Source: Symmetrospora coprosmae (Eukaryota; Basidiomycota; Cystobasidiomycetes; Symmetrosporaceae). Taken from it: a stretch of 64,000 bases of DNA. The notes beneath the pieces are model-generated. The model was not told the origin of the DNA. It worked only from the letters and a program-made list of their open reading frames with translations, and made no database searches. Positions 10,377 through 20,441 of the stretch are shown piece by piece. How positions within the stretch are numbered: position 1 is the stretch's first letter; each line of letters begins with the position of its first letter. The translations under genes were made by a program, and so were the position numbers. Location: the NCBI GenBank assembly GCA_008802785.1, contig VUYT01000008.1, positions 671,087 to 735,086 on the forward strand, given 5' to 3'.

Positions 10377-11524
10377 CTAGAACCCTTCCTCACGCAGGAT
10401 AGCCCTATCAGCGTCCAGCACCAGCCGGTATCCGCGCCCCCTCCAAGGTGCTTCGGCGCCTGACAGGCCATCGAGGAACAGTTCGTAGCCAGGCATATAC
10501 CTATCGTGGTGATGTAGGATTGAGCCTTAGCTGCCTCGCACATCTAGATCCTGCTGATGGTGAGCTCACCGGCCTATGAACGCCTTGACTTCGTCGTCCG
10601 ACATGCCCACACCGCCATTCTTTGCCTTCATATTGTGCTCCTGTTGTAGCCTCCACCTCCAGACAAAGCCCATATCTTCGGGCTTGAGTTGCACGAAGCA
10701 GTCGAGGTGTAGCCACAGCTCCCGCTGGTACTGGTTCGTAAACTCGTTGATCTGCTCGAGGTGAGACAGCTCGTGCTCAAGGAAGAAGGGCTTGTCATAG
10801 CTATAGCGTGCCTTTGCGTAGCCTACTGGATCTTGCTGGGCTTGCTGGTAACGCTGCTGCAACTCAGAGGAGGGTATCGAGTGAAATCCGGTCGCCCAGC
10901 CTTCGAAGATGACCACGTCTATCGGACCTATCACAGGCGTTATTGACTTGCTGCGGTCTCCTTTCCCCGAGAAGCAGCTCTTGTCGTAAATAGGTAGCTC
11001 GATTGTCGCGCTCGGCGGACCCTCATTGATAGATGCAAGTCGGCGAAGGCAGTTGACAGCCAGTGGGAGGTCATGGGTGCCTGGTTGACCCCGCCCGGAC
11101 AGCATACGGTTGCTCGGATACCGAGACGAGAGCTCTGTTTGCTCTTTATGCGGAAGGTAAAGGTCGTCCAGCGACAGAGAGGCCAAGCGGAGGTTGTGCG
11201 GGGCCGCCGTCAGGACTCGCGGCATCAGGTCGGTCAGAAATGACTTGCCTAGCCCGACGCGATGCGGCGAGCGGACCGCATTGTCAGCATACGAGGATGT
11301 CTTTCGGTTGTTGCGCACAGTCGGCTCAGCGTACCGGAACCCTGAGGGCCTTGCACGCCCACGAAAAGCGGGGGCGCTGGCCTTGCGCCTGCCGCATGCC
11401 GTGAGCGGTGCCCTTCGAGCTGCTGAATCACGAAGCGCGCGACTCGTGAGACCGACTCGGGTATCTTCATTTCGGGGTCGCCGGATAGCTTTGCCATGTC
11501 TCGAGTCGGATGGTCGTGGGCCAA
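10377..11524 (-). CDS. D-glycerate 3-kinase (GLYK/Tda10 family)
   Basis: Exons 11524-11335, 11248-10570 and 10500-10377 give 330 aa. The family phosphorylates D-glycerate to 3-phosphoglycerate, salvaging glycerate from serine or photorespiratory-type metabolism; yeast Tda10 is the homolog. The first intron splits the Walker A motif, which reads GVQGPQGSGKS once spliced. Other family marks are SLDDLYLPHKEQ, GRGQPGTHDLPLA, YDKSCFSGKGDRS, VVIFEGWATGF and the C-terminal MSDDEVKAFIGRYMPGYELF. Length is normal for the family. It converges with the second secreted paralog; the stops are about 210 nt apart. In-frame Met codons downstream of the chosen start (residues 10 and 19) are alternatives. Confidence 0.88.
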
Positions 11525-11771
11525 GAGGTTGTGCCTGAACTTGAAGGCGGAAATGCAGGGCGGACCAGGTCGCAGCTTGTTCCGCTCAACTATCGCACTA
11601 TCGCAGGGTAACGCAATCCTTTACAAGCGATGCATGGAGGACAGTCACTCTTGGCTCTCAGTCAGTGCCATGAGGAGAGTAGGCTGAAGCCGACTGTCTG
11701 TGCGATCTGATCGCTTGAATCGATGGCGTGCTGGCGTAAACAACAACAAGTAACGGTATGATGCGCTTGCA

Positions 11772-13289
11772 CTACTCTTCGTCAGATCCCGCTTCATCCA
11801 CAGTGCCGCCGAGAACACTTTGGCTCCTCAGCCTGAAGCGATCCAGATCTTCCTGCGCCTGCGCGTCTCCATCTTCCTCTCCGTCAATCGGAGTCTCTGG
11901 TCGGAAGAGCGGCACCCTGCCCTGCCTGGGCGCCACACTTGACATCGATCTTGAGCGCAGGCGCTCGTCGCTGTTTGCCCAGTTGGAGAAGGCTGACTCG
12001 CTTCGCTCGCGGTGTAGCGGAGCATGAGAGAGCTCTCGCTCGGATGGCGCCTCGCTATCCCGTGGCCCACGCAGAGGAGGGTACGGCTCGACGCTGTGCG
12101 AGGCACGGACGCAGTCAGCTTGGAAGCACGCTCATACGAGATGCGCTATGCGGCAACCGACATGACAACAAGGGTTCTGAGGATAGAGACCATGCGTCAG
12201 CACGAGCGTATCGCTTCAGACGTAGACTGCACCTACTTTCCAAAGATGCTGTTAGCGACAGTATGCAGACAGATTGCGAGGTGGTCAGCGCGGACTGTGT
12301 TCTGAGGGCGTCCGATATAGCCTACCTGAATCCGTTGTACGACACCCGCAGCCTTGGCTTTCCTTCAGGCTTCTCGTCCTCGTCCTCCTCGGGCACAAAG
12401 AGCGGTGGTGCGGGTGGTCGTGGTGCTGAAAAGGTAACCTCGTCCTCCTCTTCGTCCTTAATGCGGATGTATTCGGACTCATCCTGCAGCGCGGCCGTCG
12501 ACGACCGAGTTGCAGAAGTCGCTCGCCCCGGCGGTCCGTCAACGTCAATGTCACCGGCGCCATCGTCATCCTCCATTTCGACACCACGCCGCGTACTCTG
12601 CCGGTTTGGGCGAGAGGAGGAAGCACGTCCCAAAATCGGGCCTGGTGCTGCGGAGTCTTCCTTTTTGTCGGTGCCCTTCTCGTATGGCTCAAAAGTCACC
12701 TGCTTGTTCTATAATAGAAAAGCGCAATAGGATTAGAAAAGCGCAATAGGATTAGAAAAGCGCAATAGGATGTTCCGAAGGAGACCTTCTGTGGCCAGGC
12801 GTGAGAAATTGGGGGTCACCTTGACCAGAACAGCATGCTTGTTGGCCGTCTTGCGGAAGAAGTAGGCCTGGCACGAACGATGCGGGAAGATGCGTTGGAA
12901 AGCCGGATGGAAAGACAGAATGAATGCATGCTCGGTGCATACTCACCATCTGCCATCCCGCTTCACGTCGGCACAGGCGAGCACGCATGTCTTGTCAGCC
13001 TGGCGCACCCGACGAGAGGGGTCAAACCTAACTCACCTCCACGATACACATCGACTTTTTCAGAGTCGAGCTCCCTCCGTCGCTTGCTGACGTTTGTCCC
13101 TCGCTCCGCGCCGAGCTTCGTTACGATGCGGGGCTTGAGTGCGAAGAGGACCTTGTCGAGGACTTCGGACGACATCCACCCGTCAACATGGCGCGGGTCG
13201 AGATAGAGCACGAAATGCAGGACCGTCGTCGGGCTGATGCGCAGGTAAAAGGCGTTGCGAGTCGAGAACTGCTGTGTGCGGCCTGACAT
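11772..13289 (-). CDS. Conserved unknown with three micro-exons
   Basis: I derive seven exons: 13289-13037, 12960-12947 (14 nt), 12867-12820, 12708-12326, 12248-12237 (12 nt), 12176-12162 (15 nt) and 12093-11772. Together they encode 348 aa with every junction in phase. Spliced blocks look conserved: YLRISPTTVLHFVLYLDP, VYRGAGWQMAYFFRKT, KHAVLVK and VSYNGFSIFGKTLVVIVEPY. The middle is acidic and disordered and the tail is Ser/Arg-rich. I do not recognise the family, but the beta-strand-like blocks separated by a disordered insert suggest a folded nuclear or checkpoint-type scaffold. The micro-exons are supported because each restores both frame and a strand-like motif. The start follows a short leader and has no upstream in-frame competitor. 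Confidence 0.66.
12716..12770. repeat. Intronic minisatellite, 19-nt unit, about 2.9 copies
   Basis: Near-perfect tandem copies of agaaaagcgcaataggatt lie inside intron 3 of the seven-exon gene, just upstream (in gene orientation) of the acceptor. On the coding strand the unit is pyrimidine-rich, so it lengthens the polypyrimidine tract. Confidence 0.85.
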
Positions 13290-13516
13290 TGTCACTGAGG
13301 ATGGTGTCGGACAGAGGCCGACCAACTGAAGTCAACCCGAAACGACAAGAAGCACGAAGCATGTTGGATGAAGATCATGGATATGGTCTCGCTTTCAAGA
13401 GCATGCACTGGACTACATGATGGATGGACAATGGACACGGACGTAGCGATACAACCCTGTCATAGCTCTGGTTCCCTAGGCCCTGGACTTCCCATCCTTG
13501 TACGATGCGACTCTGC

Positions 13517-15098
13517 TTACGAGTCAGGTGCGACTACCTTCTTGCCCTTTGGGCTGATGATGATCTCGAATCTCTTGCCATCAGCAGCCTGGCCGACCCT
13601 GACGCTGACCGTCCCCGTACCATCGTCAACGGTCGTAACGCCGTCCTTGCCCTCTCCGCGGACCGTGACGTGCACGCCTCCCTCCTTGTTGTACATGCGC
13701 TTGACGTCGTAGCGAACCTCAAAGTCGCCTCCGTCCTTGCCGGTCACGTACAGGTGGCCGTGCTTGTCGTTGGGCAGCGGCTCGTGCGCGCCAGACTTGG
13801 TCGGGCCAAAGTGGAAGACCTCATTCTCCTGGGTCGACTGCGCCGAGATAGAGAGGCTGCTCGGTTGTACGATGTACGGCGGGTAGCCGTACTCGTAGTA
13901 CGTGTTGCGGAGCTTGCCGGCGCATGTTGGCAGGTCCTTGAGGATGGTTGCGACCGCCGACTTGGGTATAGAGCCGCCAAGGCTGACCTGGATCACGGCA
14001 GGACATTAGAGTAAGCGAAAGCCCCATGTGTATCACCGAGTGTGGAAAATGGCATGCGGTACGCACCTTGACAATGTAGGTGACCTTCACATCATCGCCT
14101 TGAGGCTGGAGTCGCCAGCCAGATAGCGAGAGCTTCATGCGCGTCCTGCCGCTCTGCTCACTGGCACGCTCGTCATCCTTGACACCGGTCTGAATGAGGA
14201 TGATCTCTTTGCCCTGTCCCGCGAGGCTTTCGTCCTTCTTGCCCTCGTAGTACTGCTGATGCGCTGTGAGAAGCGGAGGAGCCCATCCCATGCCAGGTCA
14301 GCGAAAATGGCCACCGAGCAAGTGAACAGCTGCATGGTGCACCCACCGCCAGACAGGTCTCGAGGCGAGATCAGCCAGCCCATTCCGGGGGGCGAGTTGC
14401 CGAGACTGTAGAACTGGTACGCTGCGGATGAAAAGCGGCGCAGAATCCAGGCATCTTGGAAGCGCTGCGAGTGAGTGAGGGACCGAATGAGCGGAGTCAG
14501 TATGCCAGGCAGGCCAGTCCGACGGGCATCCCAAGCTTGAGCACTCCAGCACGCACAGGGTCCCACTTGCGGCGGATGCCGGGCGCCTGGATCAGAGGCA
14601 CGATCGCATCGGTCGTGATGCCCTCGATTATGCTGAGAGTCAGGCCAAAGAGAAGCGTCAGGCGCGTCTGTCACGCAATCTCTTCTGCACAACGGATCTC
14701 GTTACGCACCAGGTGCCTCGAGTCTGAGAAGGCGGGATCGCACGCCTCGGAACAGTCAGTATGCGCGAACAGAGTCCTCGAGAGGGCGTAATGAGCAGAG
14801 CCGCACAATAGGGAGATCACCTGCAGCTGCTCCGGGAAGGAGCTTCTTCTCGAGGATGACATCGTCCTTCTCCTCGCGACCTGCCGTTCGCGTCAGCAGC
14901 GCAGAGAGGTAGGTTAGTTCAGCTCCATCGCACAGCTCCCCATTGTGACAGCATGCATAAGCGAAGAGTACACGCACCCTCCCAGCCCTGCGTCTCGTCG
15001 ATCTCGCGCTGGAGAAGCTCGAACGCCGTTTGCAGATCCGCCTCGTACGGGTTGGGCGTGTCGACGTGCACGTAATTCTGCGCCTTCTGGAGTCCCAT
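13517..15098 (-). CDS. START-domain lipid-transfer protein
   Basis: Seven exons (15098-14978, 14880-14821, 14745-14706, 14632-14557, 14464-14347, 14263-14067, 13987-13517) give 360 aa. Nearly the whole protein is a START fold, which binds a sterol or phospholipid in a hydrophobic tunnel. Visible landmarks are IIEGITTDAIVPLIQAPGIR followed by KWDP, GMGWLISPRDL, GKEIILIQTGV, MKLSLSGWRLQP, VKVTYIVKVSLGGSIPKSAV and the C-terminal helix around LPTCAGKLRN. After the START domain comes a beta-rich tail with ISAQST and VHVTVRGEGKDG. No PH domain or membrane segment is present, so it is probably cytosolic. Donor 14705 (GTAACG) is the least certain junction. Ligand unknown. Confidence 0.8.
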
Positions 15099-15564
15099 GA
15101 TTGAGAATGCAGTAGGTTATGTATGGTTTACGTATGTGTGCAGAGGCAAGCAGTGGTGCGCAATCAGCAGTCTGCTTAATGCACGGGTCTCGCTGGAGTG
15201 AGAGAGCTCCGCTTGTGGTTTCGGCGTGATCAGCCTCCGCTCCGCTCGCACCGAAGCCACGGACGCGTCGGCAATTAGGGTACCCGGGGCCCCGGACTCC
15301 CGGTTTAGGTAAGGCATCGAGCACTGCTGCAATATCACGGTCAAGCCAAATTGCTTGACACTACTCTGCGACAGGCCACAGCTGGTGTGTGCGATGGGTA
15401 GGTTTTACGACATGCTGTTGCTGCGGCCAGGATAGCCATGATCTAGCACGGAGTCGCGAGACTGCCCGGAGCGACCGCCTCGCCTCCTGTGAAACTGCTT
15501 CGTGAAGGTTAATGTGCGAGGTGCACAGAGACATCGTGGGCGTGTCGTGGTGCGCACAAGGAGC
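15099..15564. other. Intergenic between START gene and p24 gene
   Basis: 466 bases holding the START-gene promoter and the p24 3' end. No gene seen. Confidence 0.4.
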
Positions 15565-16810
15565 CTACCGCTTGACCTCGAAGAATCTGGGAGGCGGTAA
15601 ATGCAGGTCGGTCAAAGAGTGCTCAGGGTCGTGCAGATGGAGGGGAGGATGCCACTCACCTGCGGAGGTAGTAGACCTGCCATGCGCACACTACGACGAC
15701 CAGGATCGTCTGAATGATGCTCCACCACTTGACACGGTCATTGGTCGATTCGGCAGCTGTGGATAGGCAAGGTCAGGACATGAAAGGAAGTCACGGCACA
15801 GGGCTGGCAGCCTGTCCAGAAGCCCAGCGGACATGATGCCAGACTTACTGTCTCGGTGTAGCCGCTCGCGCGTCACGATATACTCTTGCTCATCCTTGAC
15901 CGCCTCGAGTGCGGCGGACAATGCCCGAATCTCCTTCTCTATCGGCGCGGTGTGGCCTAGATGTTCAAGGAACGGATCAGGCCAGGCGCAGAAAGCGACC
16001 GCTGTTTAGACGGCTGCAGGCTCACCGTCGTCCTCGACATACATGACGCCATGCACGTTGAACGAGACAGTCTTGCCGGTCACAGACGACATCTCGTTGC
16101 TGTGGGAGCCAACACGTCGGAATCAGCAGAGTCGAGTGGCTCCACAGAAGCGGCGCGCTTTACCTGAAGCAATACGTGTAGCGCCCGCTGCGAGACACAG
16201 GGGTACGAACAAGGACAAGGAGAGATTCAGTGTCAGCAGCCATCTGTGGCGTGACGCAACCAGCAGGCAACCAGCGCACTCACTCGCTTTGCGCCGTGAA
16301 GCTGAACGTCCCCGTGTCCTTCTTGTTGAGCGAGTACAGCGGGGAGTGGTTTGGGTCTGTGATCCAGAAGTCAATGTCGAGCTCGCCGCCGGAAGCGACC
16401 TGGTACGTGACGGTCATTTTCTGTGAACCGAGGGTGGAAGGCGAACCAGTCAGCTCGATATAGCCGTGATGCATGCACTGAGGCGAGGGGGAACGCACGT
16501 CCTCATGGCTGAGCTCCTCGAAGAAGCACTCGCGCCGCGCAGGCAGAATGTCGATGGTGTGTGCGCGCGCTGTCGGTACCAGAGCGTGCAGGCAGATGAG
16601 GGATAGCAGGAGGGCGACAAGGGTGTGCCATTGCGAGGGCGAGGAAGACAAGCGAAAGGGCGCTCTTGCAGCAGGCGGGCAATATGCAGGCTGCACCAGG
16701 GCTGCTGCTTCTGACCGCCGGGGTCGTGGCGCTGGTGCCGCTGCCTCGTGTCGCACGGTGAGCCGGGCCTTGGCTTCAGTGCTCTCGAGCCGCTGTGACG
16801 CGGCGGTCAT
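15565..16810 (-). CDS. EMP24: p24 family cargo receptor (Emp24/TMED2 type)
   Basis: Seven exons (16810-16499, 16420-16284, 16187-16164, 16099-16026, 15956-15849, 15756-15660, 15586-15565) give 257 aa. p24 proteins cycle between ER and Golgi in COPII/COPI vesicles and load GPI-anchored and other cargo. The order is signal or anchor segment (LVALLLSLICLHALV), GOLD domain (RRECFFEELSHED, ELDIDFWITDPN, RYTYCFSNEMSS), coiled coil (IEKEIRALSAALEAVKDEQE), transmembrane helix (IIQTILVVVVCAWQVYYL) and cytosolic tail RRFFEVKR. The FF and basic tail are the coat-binding signals of the family. Exon 3 is only 24 nt. The predicted N-terminus before the signal is unusually long (about 55 residues) with no closer ATG, so a 5' exon or other start may be missing. 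Confidence 0.85.
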
Positions 16811-18351
16811 TGCTGATTGTGTATGAGCACAGTGCGATGCTCGTGTCGATGCGTACAATAGGCGAGCCTGGCCTAGGATAGGTGGCTCCGCGTGCCTGAG
16901 ACGGGCGATGCTGATTCCGTGTCGCGTCTACGGTACGGGTCTTGCCGAGTGCGCCTCGACGCGGGACAGCAGGCTGGCGGGAAGGAGCTGACCGTCTGCT
17001 GTTGCGGTACAGGGATTCGCCTCTCCTTCTGCTATGTCTGCGCTGTAACTTCTGTAGACTCAGAGCAGCCAAAGCCAAAGGGAGCGAGGGAGCGAGGCAG
17101 AGGCGGGCACGGGGATGGGCACAGCGACACATGGGATGGCGCTTCCACACACCGTTGAACAAGGGCAAAGCAGGCTGACAGACAAGCAGATCAAATACAG
17201 CAGGCGCGTGCACTGCGGCTGTCATGCTGCTGATGGTCCTGCCAATCACATCCTTGGTGGCACAGGGATCGCAGCACGCGCTGGTCCTCCACCAGTCGCC
17301 GCATGGGCCCAGCTCGCTCGCGCCTTTCTCTTCCGGACCACGACCACAATCATCATCGATTTGAGCGCTTCGAGGGTCAATGGCGCACGCTCAATACACA
17401 ACATGCATTCGTGCCTGTCGCGTAGACTGCCTCTGGAAATTTCATTCTGCTGGACGTCCGTAGCCCCGTCTCGCCGGCTGCATACTGCAAGACTTTTCCA
17501 GTGACCTGACACATCCAACTTCTACGAGACAAGAGACGCGTCCATCACTGGCCACCTGTAGCATAGGTACGTACACACCGTCGCTTGCGCCCACATCCAT
17601 CGACCCAGCCCTCCCCCGCCGGCTGGCTGGTTGCCAGGCTGTTCGGCGTTTTACGCCTACTGACGAATCGGCACTCTGCGACCCCTTCCACAGACAGTCC
17701 TGCTAGACGACCCCGCATGCAATGCGTTTTATGTACCCCTTCTTCGCTACGTCTGGTTAGTCGACTGCGCCGTCGCCGTCCTCCCACTCCCACTCCTTGT
17801 CCGCCCTCGCCCGCCCCCTGCCACACACCTCTCACTCCAAATGATGACATGCACAAACACAACTTTTAACTAGAGTCAAGCACTGAATGCTTCCCATTTC
17901 CTCAAGTAAGGGATGGGAAGCAAGACGATTTGCACTTTGTCTGAATATCTCCCGCTCCTCCAATCCTTTCTTCCCCTCCGAGCTGTGCTGCTCATTTGTC
18001 TGATGGTCCAACCATGTAATCCATAGCACGCGCATGCAATGCAGATCAAGTTCGTCCGTATCTTCACCATCTTACTGGCTTCACGCGGATCGCGGGGTCC
18101 TGCAGTCTCGACCACGCCGTTGAAAAGGAGCCTGTCAAAGCACTCGCCTGGATTGCAGAACCGGCTTACGAGAAATATGCTAAGAACACGTAGAGGTACC
18201 TAATGTATGTGTGTGGAGATCTATCCCATGCAGAAGCCTGAGGCCTTAGAGCGCTGTGACGCTTTCTCCGGCTCCCGTGTGTATCGCACGCCGCTGCGAG
18301 GACAGCGCAGAGTCGACGGCCTCAGAACGTTTCGCCCAGAGTAGTGACCAA
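16811..18351. other. Long intergenic stretch, no gene supported
   Basis: About 1.5 kb between the start of the p24 gene and the stop of the membrane-protein gene, which are both on the minus strand. Composition varies: a purine-rich block near 17070-17110 and pyrimidine-rich sequence near 17590-17830. Open frames here are short and lack splice-supported extension or recognisable motifs. A non-coding RNA cannot be excluded from sequence alone. Confidence 0.5.
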
Positions 18352-19918
18352 TCAGTGATGTCGGTGTGTCGGCTCGTAGTCGCTGTCATCGTCGTCCGCG
18401 AGGCGGATCTGACCGCGCTCGCGCCTCGCCTCGTACATTGCCCAGACGTACGCCGCAATGAGGCCGACAATCTGGAGGCTCGCGACGAGGATGAGCGGGA
18501 CCACGACCTGAACCGGCTTTTCGCCCTGCACGAGGATCGAGACAAAGAGGAAGATGGTGCACGCCGCCCAGGCAAAGTCCTTGCCGAGGAAGACGATGAA
18601 CGAGTCTGTGCAAGGGCAGCGCTCGGTCACCGAATACATCAGAGGGACAGATCAGAAAATCCGGGATTCACGCACTGATGAGACCGATGCCCGTGATGAC
18701 GCCAAAGGCGATCCAAGCGTGCGTCTCGTGGTCGCGCTCCCATTTGCCCGGCCTCTGGTCCGGGTCAGTCCCCTGGTACTTGTACCACCTGCGATACCAG
18801 CTCGCAGCGTGTCAGTCGTTCGGACCATGCATGATCAGGCAAGAAGACGCACCTGAGAGCAATGAGGCCGCCCTGCCAGATGGCGAGGTTGACGAGGAAG
18901 AGCAGGTACATTCGCACCGGAACGTGGACAAACAGCCAGCTGACGGGGTTCTTGTACCCCACGGGGTACTGGAGGAGCGTGATCCACACCGTCAACATGA
19001 CGAAGGCCGAGACGAGGAGCAGGATCTCGGCGACGAGGAACTGGCGCGCAATGAAAAGCGGGGACCAGGCGGCCTGCAGGAGGTTGGCCAGGCACTGCGG
19101 GAGAGCAAGCCAAGCAGATCCAACACATGGGGAACGGTTCGTTAGAAGGTGTACAGGGTAGACTGAGGCGAAGCCAGATCAAGCGGAACGCACGAAGCGA
19201 AGTCCAACGCCGTTGATGGCCATCTCGCGGGTGGCGGGGTTCCTCGAAATCGTAATGAAGAGGCAGTAGCCGATCTGCAAAACGTACATCTATATGATGC
19301 AGCGGAGATGTCAACGAGTAGGGTCAGCTTCTGTCTGCTTTAGTGTTTCAGCGGGCGGTGTCTTCGTGTATGGATGTGGGGAGTGGAGAAGCCGCCTGGC
19401 GGCAGCCTCGAGGGCGACTTGCTTTCTCGTCATCGGCGAGCATGCACTCGGCTGCAGCACATACGGCATCTGCCAGTACTCGATATCCCCCATCGTACTG
19501 GGCCATGGGCCATGGGCCATGGGCTATGCCCGTCCCTCCAGGACGCTGTTGCCAGCTTCTCCGCCCGAATGCGCAGTCGCCTCCTCATGGCAGGGCATCG
19601 GGTTGCGAGAGGGCATGGAGACAACAAGAAGGCAGGCTGTGACACACGACCGAGCTCAACACTCACCAAGAGCAGGTAGCCCCCGATGAGCTCCTTCCTC
19701 GCGGTCCAGATGGTCTCGTACTCGTCCTGGATCTGGCCGACGCCCGGGTGGAACGCAAAGACGGTGACGAGGTTGCTTCCAAGAGCGAGAAGCAGCGTCA
19801 TTGGCGTAAAGATCTGCAGCCGGATGAGCTGCTGCAGCGTCGGTGCGACCTCCTCGTTGATGCTCTGCTCTGCTGGGTCGACGGGCCGCTCCGTCCTCAG
19901 CGTGCTGGGAGGGGACAT
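18352..19918 (-). CDS. Multi-pass membrane protein, possibly fungal DUF1774-type
   Basis: Five exons (19918-19667, 19289-19194, 19094-18853, 18788-18676, 18605-18352) give 318 aa. About seven hydrophobic segments are visible, including FTPMTLLLALGSNLVTVFAF, LLLMYVLQIGYCLFITI, AEILLLVSAFVMLTVWITLL, MYLLFLVNLAIWQGGLIAL, AWIAFGVITGIGLIS and VVPLILVASLQIVGLIAAYV. The motif PVSWLFVHVPVRMYLLFLVN is distinctive. The C-terminus is acidic then His-rich (DDDDSDYEPTHRHH). The layout recalls fungal DUF1774 membrane proteins, but this assignment is from memory and tentative. Intron 1 is long for the window (377 nt) and contains the repeated GGGCCAT palindromes at 19500-19525. No catalytic motif seen. Confidence 0.72.
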
Positions 19919-20441
19919 GGTAGGCAGATGCGATGTGTGCGCTGGTGCCACTGTGCCCTATGCTGTATGTGTAGATTCGAAGACAGTCCTTCGTATGGTA
20001 TGCGTGTGCGTGTGTCGACACGAGCTGGGTCGGGGAAGGGAGAAGAAGCGACGTCTGGGCTGGGCTGGGCCATGGACCGACTGCGACCCCACGCACGCAC
20101 GCATGGCGCGGTGACGCGGTCCGATCGAGTTGCAGGCTGTAGCGGGGGACACCCGAGGTTGCAACATGCACACACAGAGAGCTCTCTACTCGTAGGCAAA
20201 TGGCAACTGCATGCATTGCGGAGCAGAGGAAGGCAAAGCAAAAGATGGCATCTCTTGCCTTCTATGTGCTCGATGACCCTCTTGCTGAGCTCTCTAGGCT
20301 ACAGATGCGACTGCTACTTCCTGTGGCTGCTACTTCACCTAGACACAATGCAAAAGAGAGCAGACTGGCGAACGAGAGAAGATTGGAGATGCGCAGATTG
20401 ACTAAGTGCTGTAACAGATTAGATGCGATGCTCGTCTCGTT
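19919..20441. other. Intergenic upstream of the membrane-protein gene
   Basis: 523 bases between the start of the membrane-protein gene and the stop of the cyclin gene, both on the minus strand. No coding or repeat signal was recognised. Confidence 0.4.

Noticed and set aside
16811-18351. Small plus and minus frames in the long intergenic region
   Set aside because: Short, overlapping and motif-free; not enough to support a gene.
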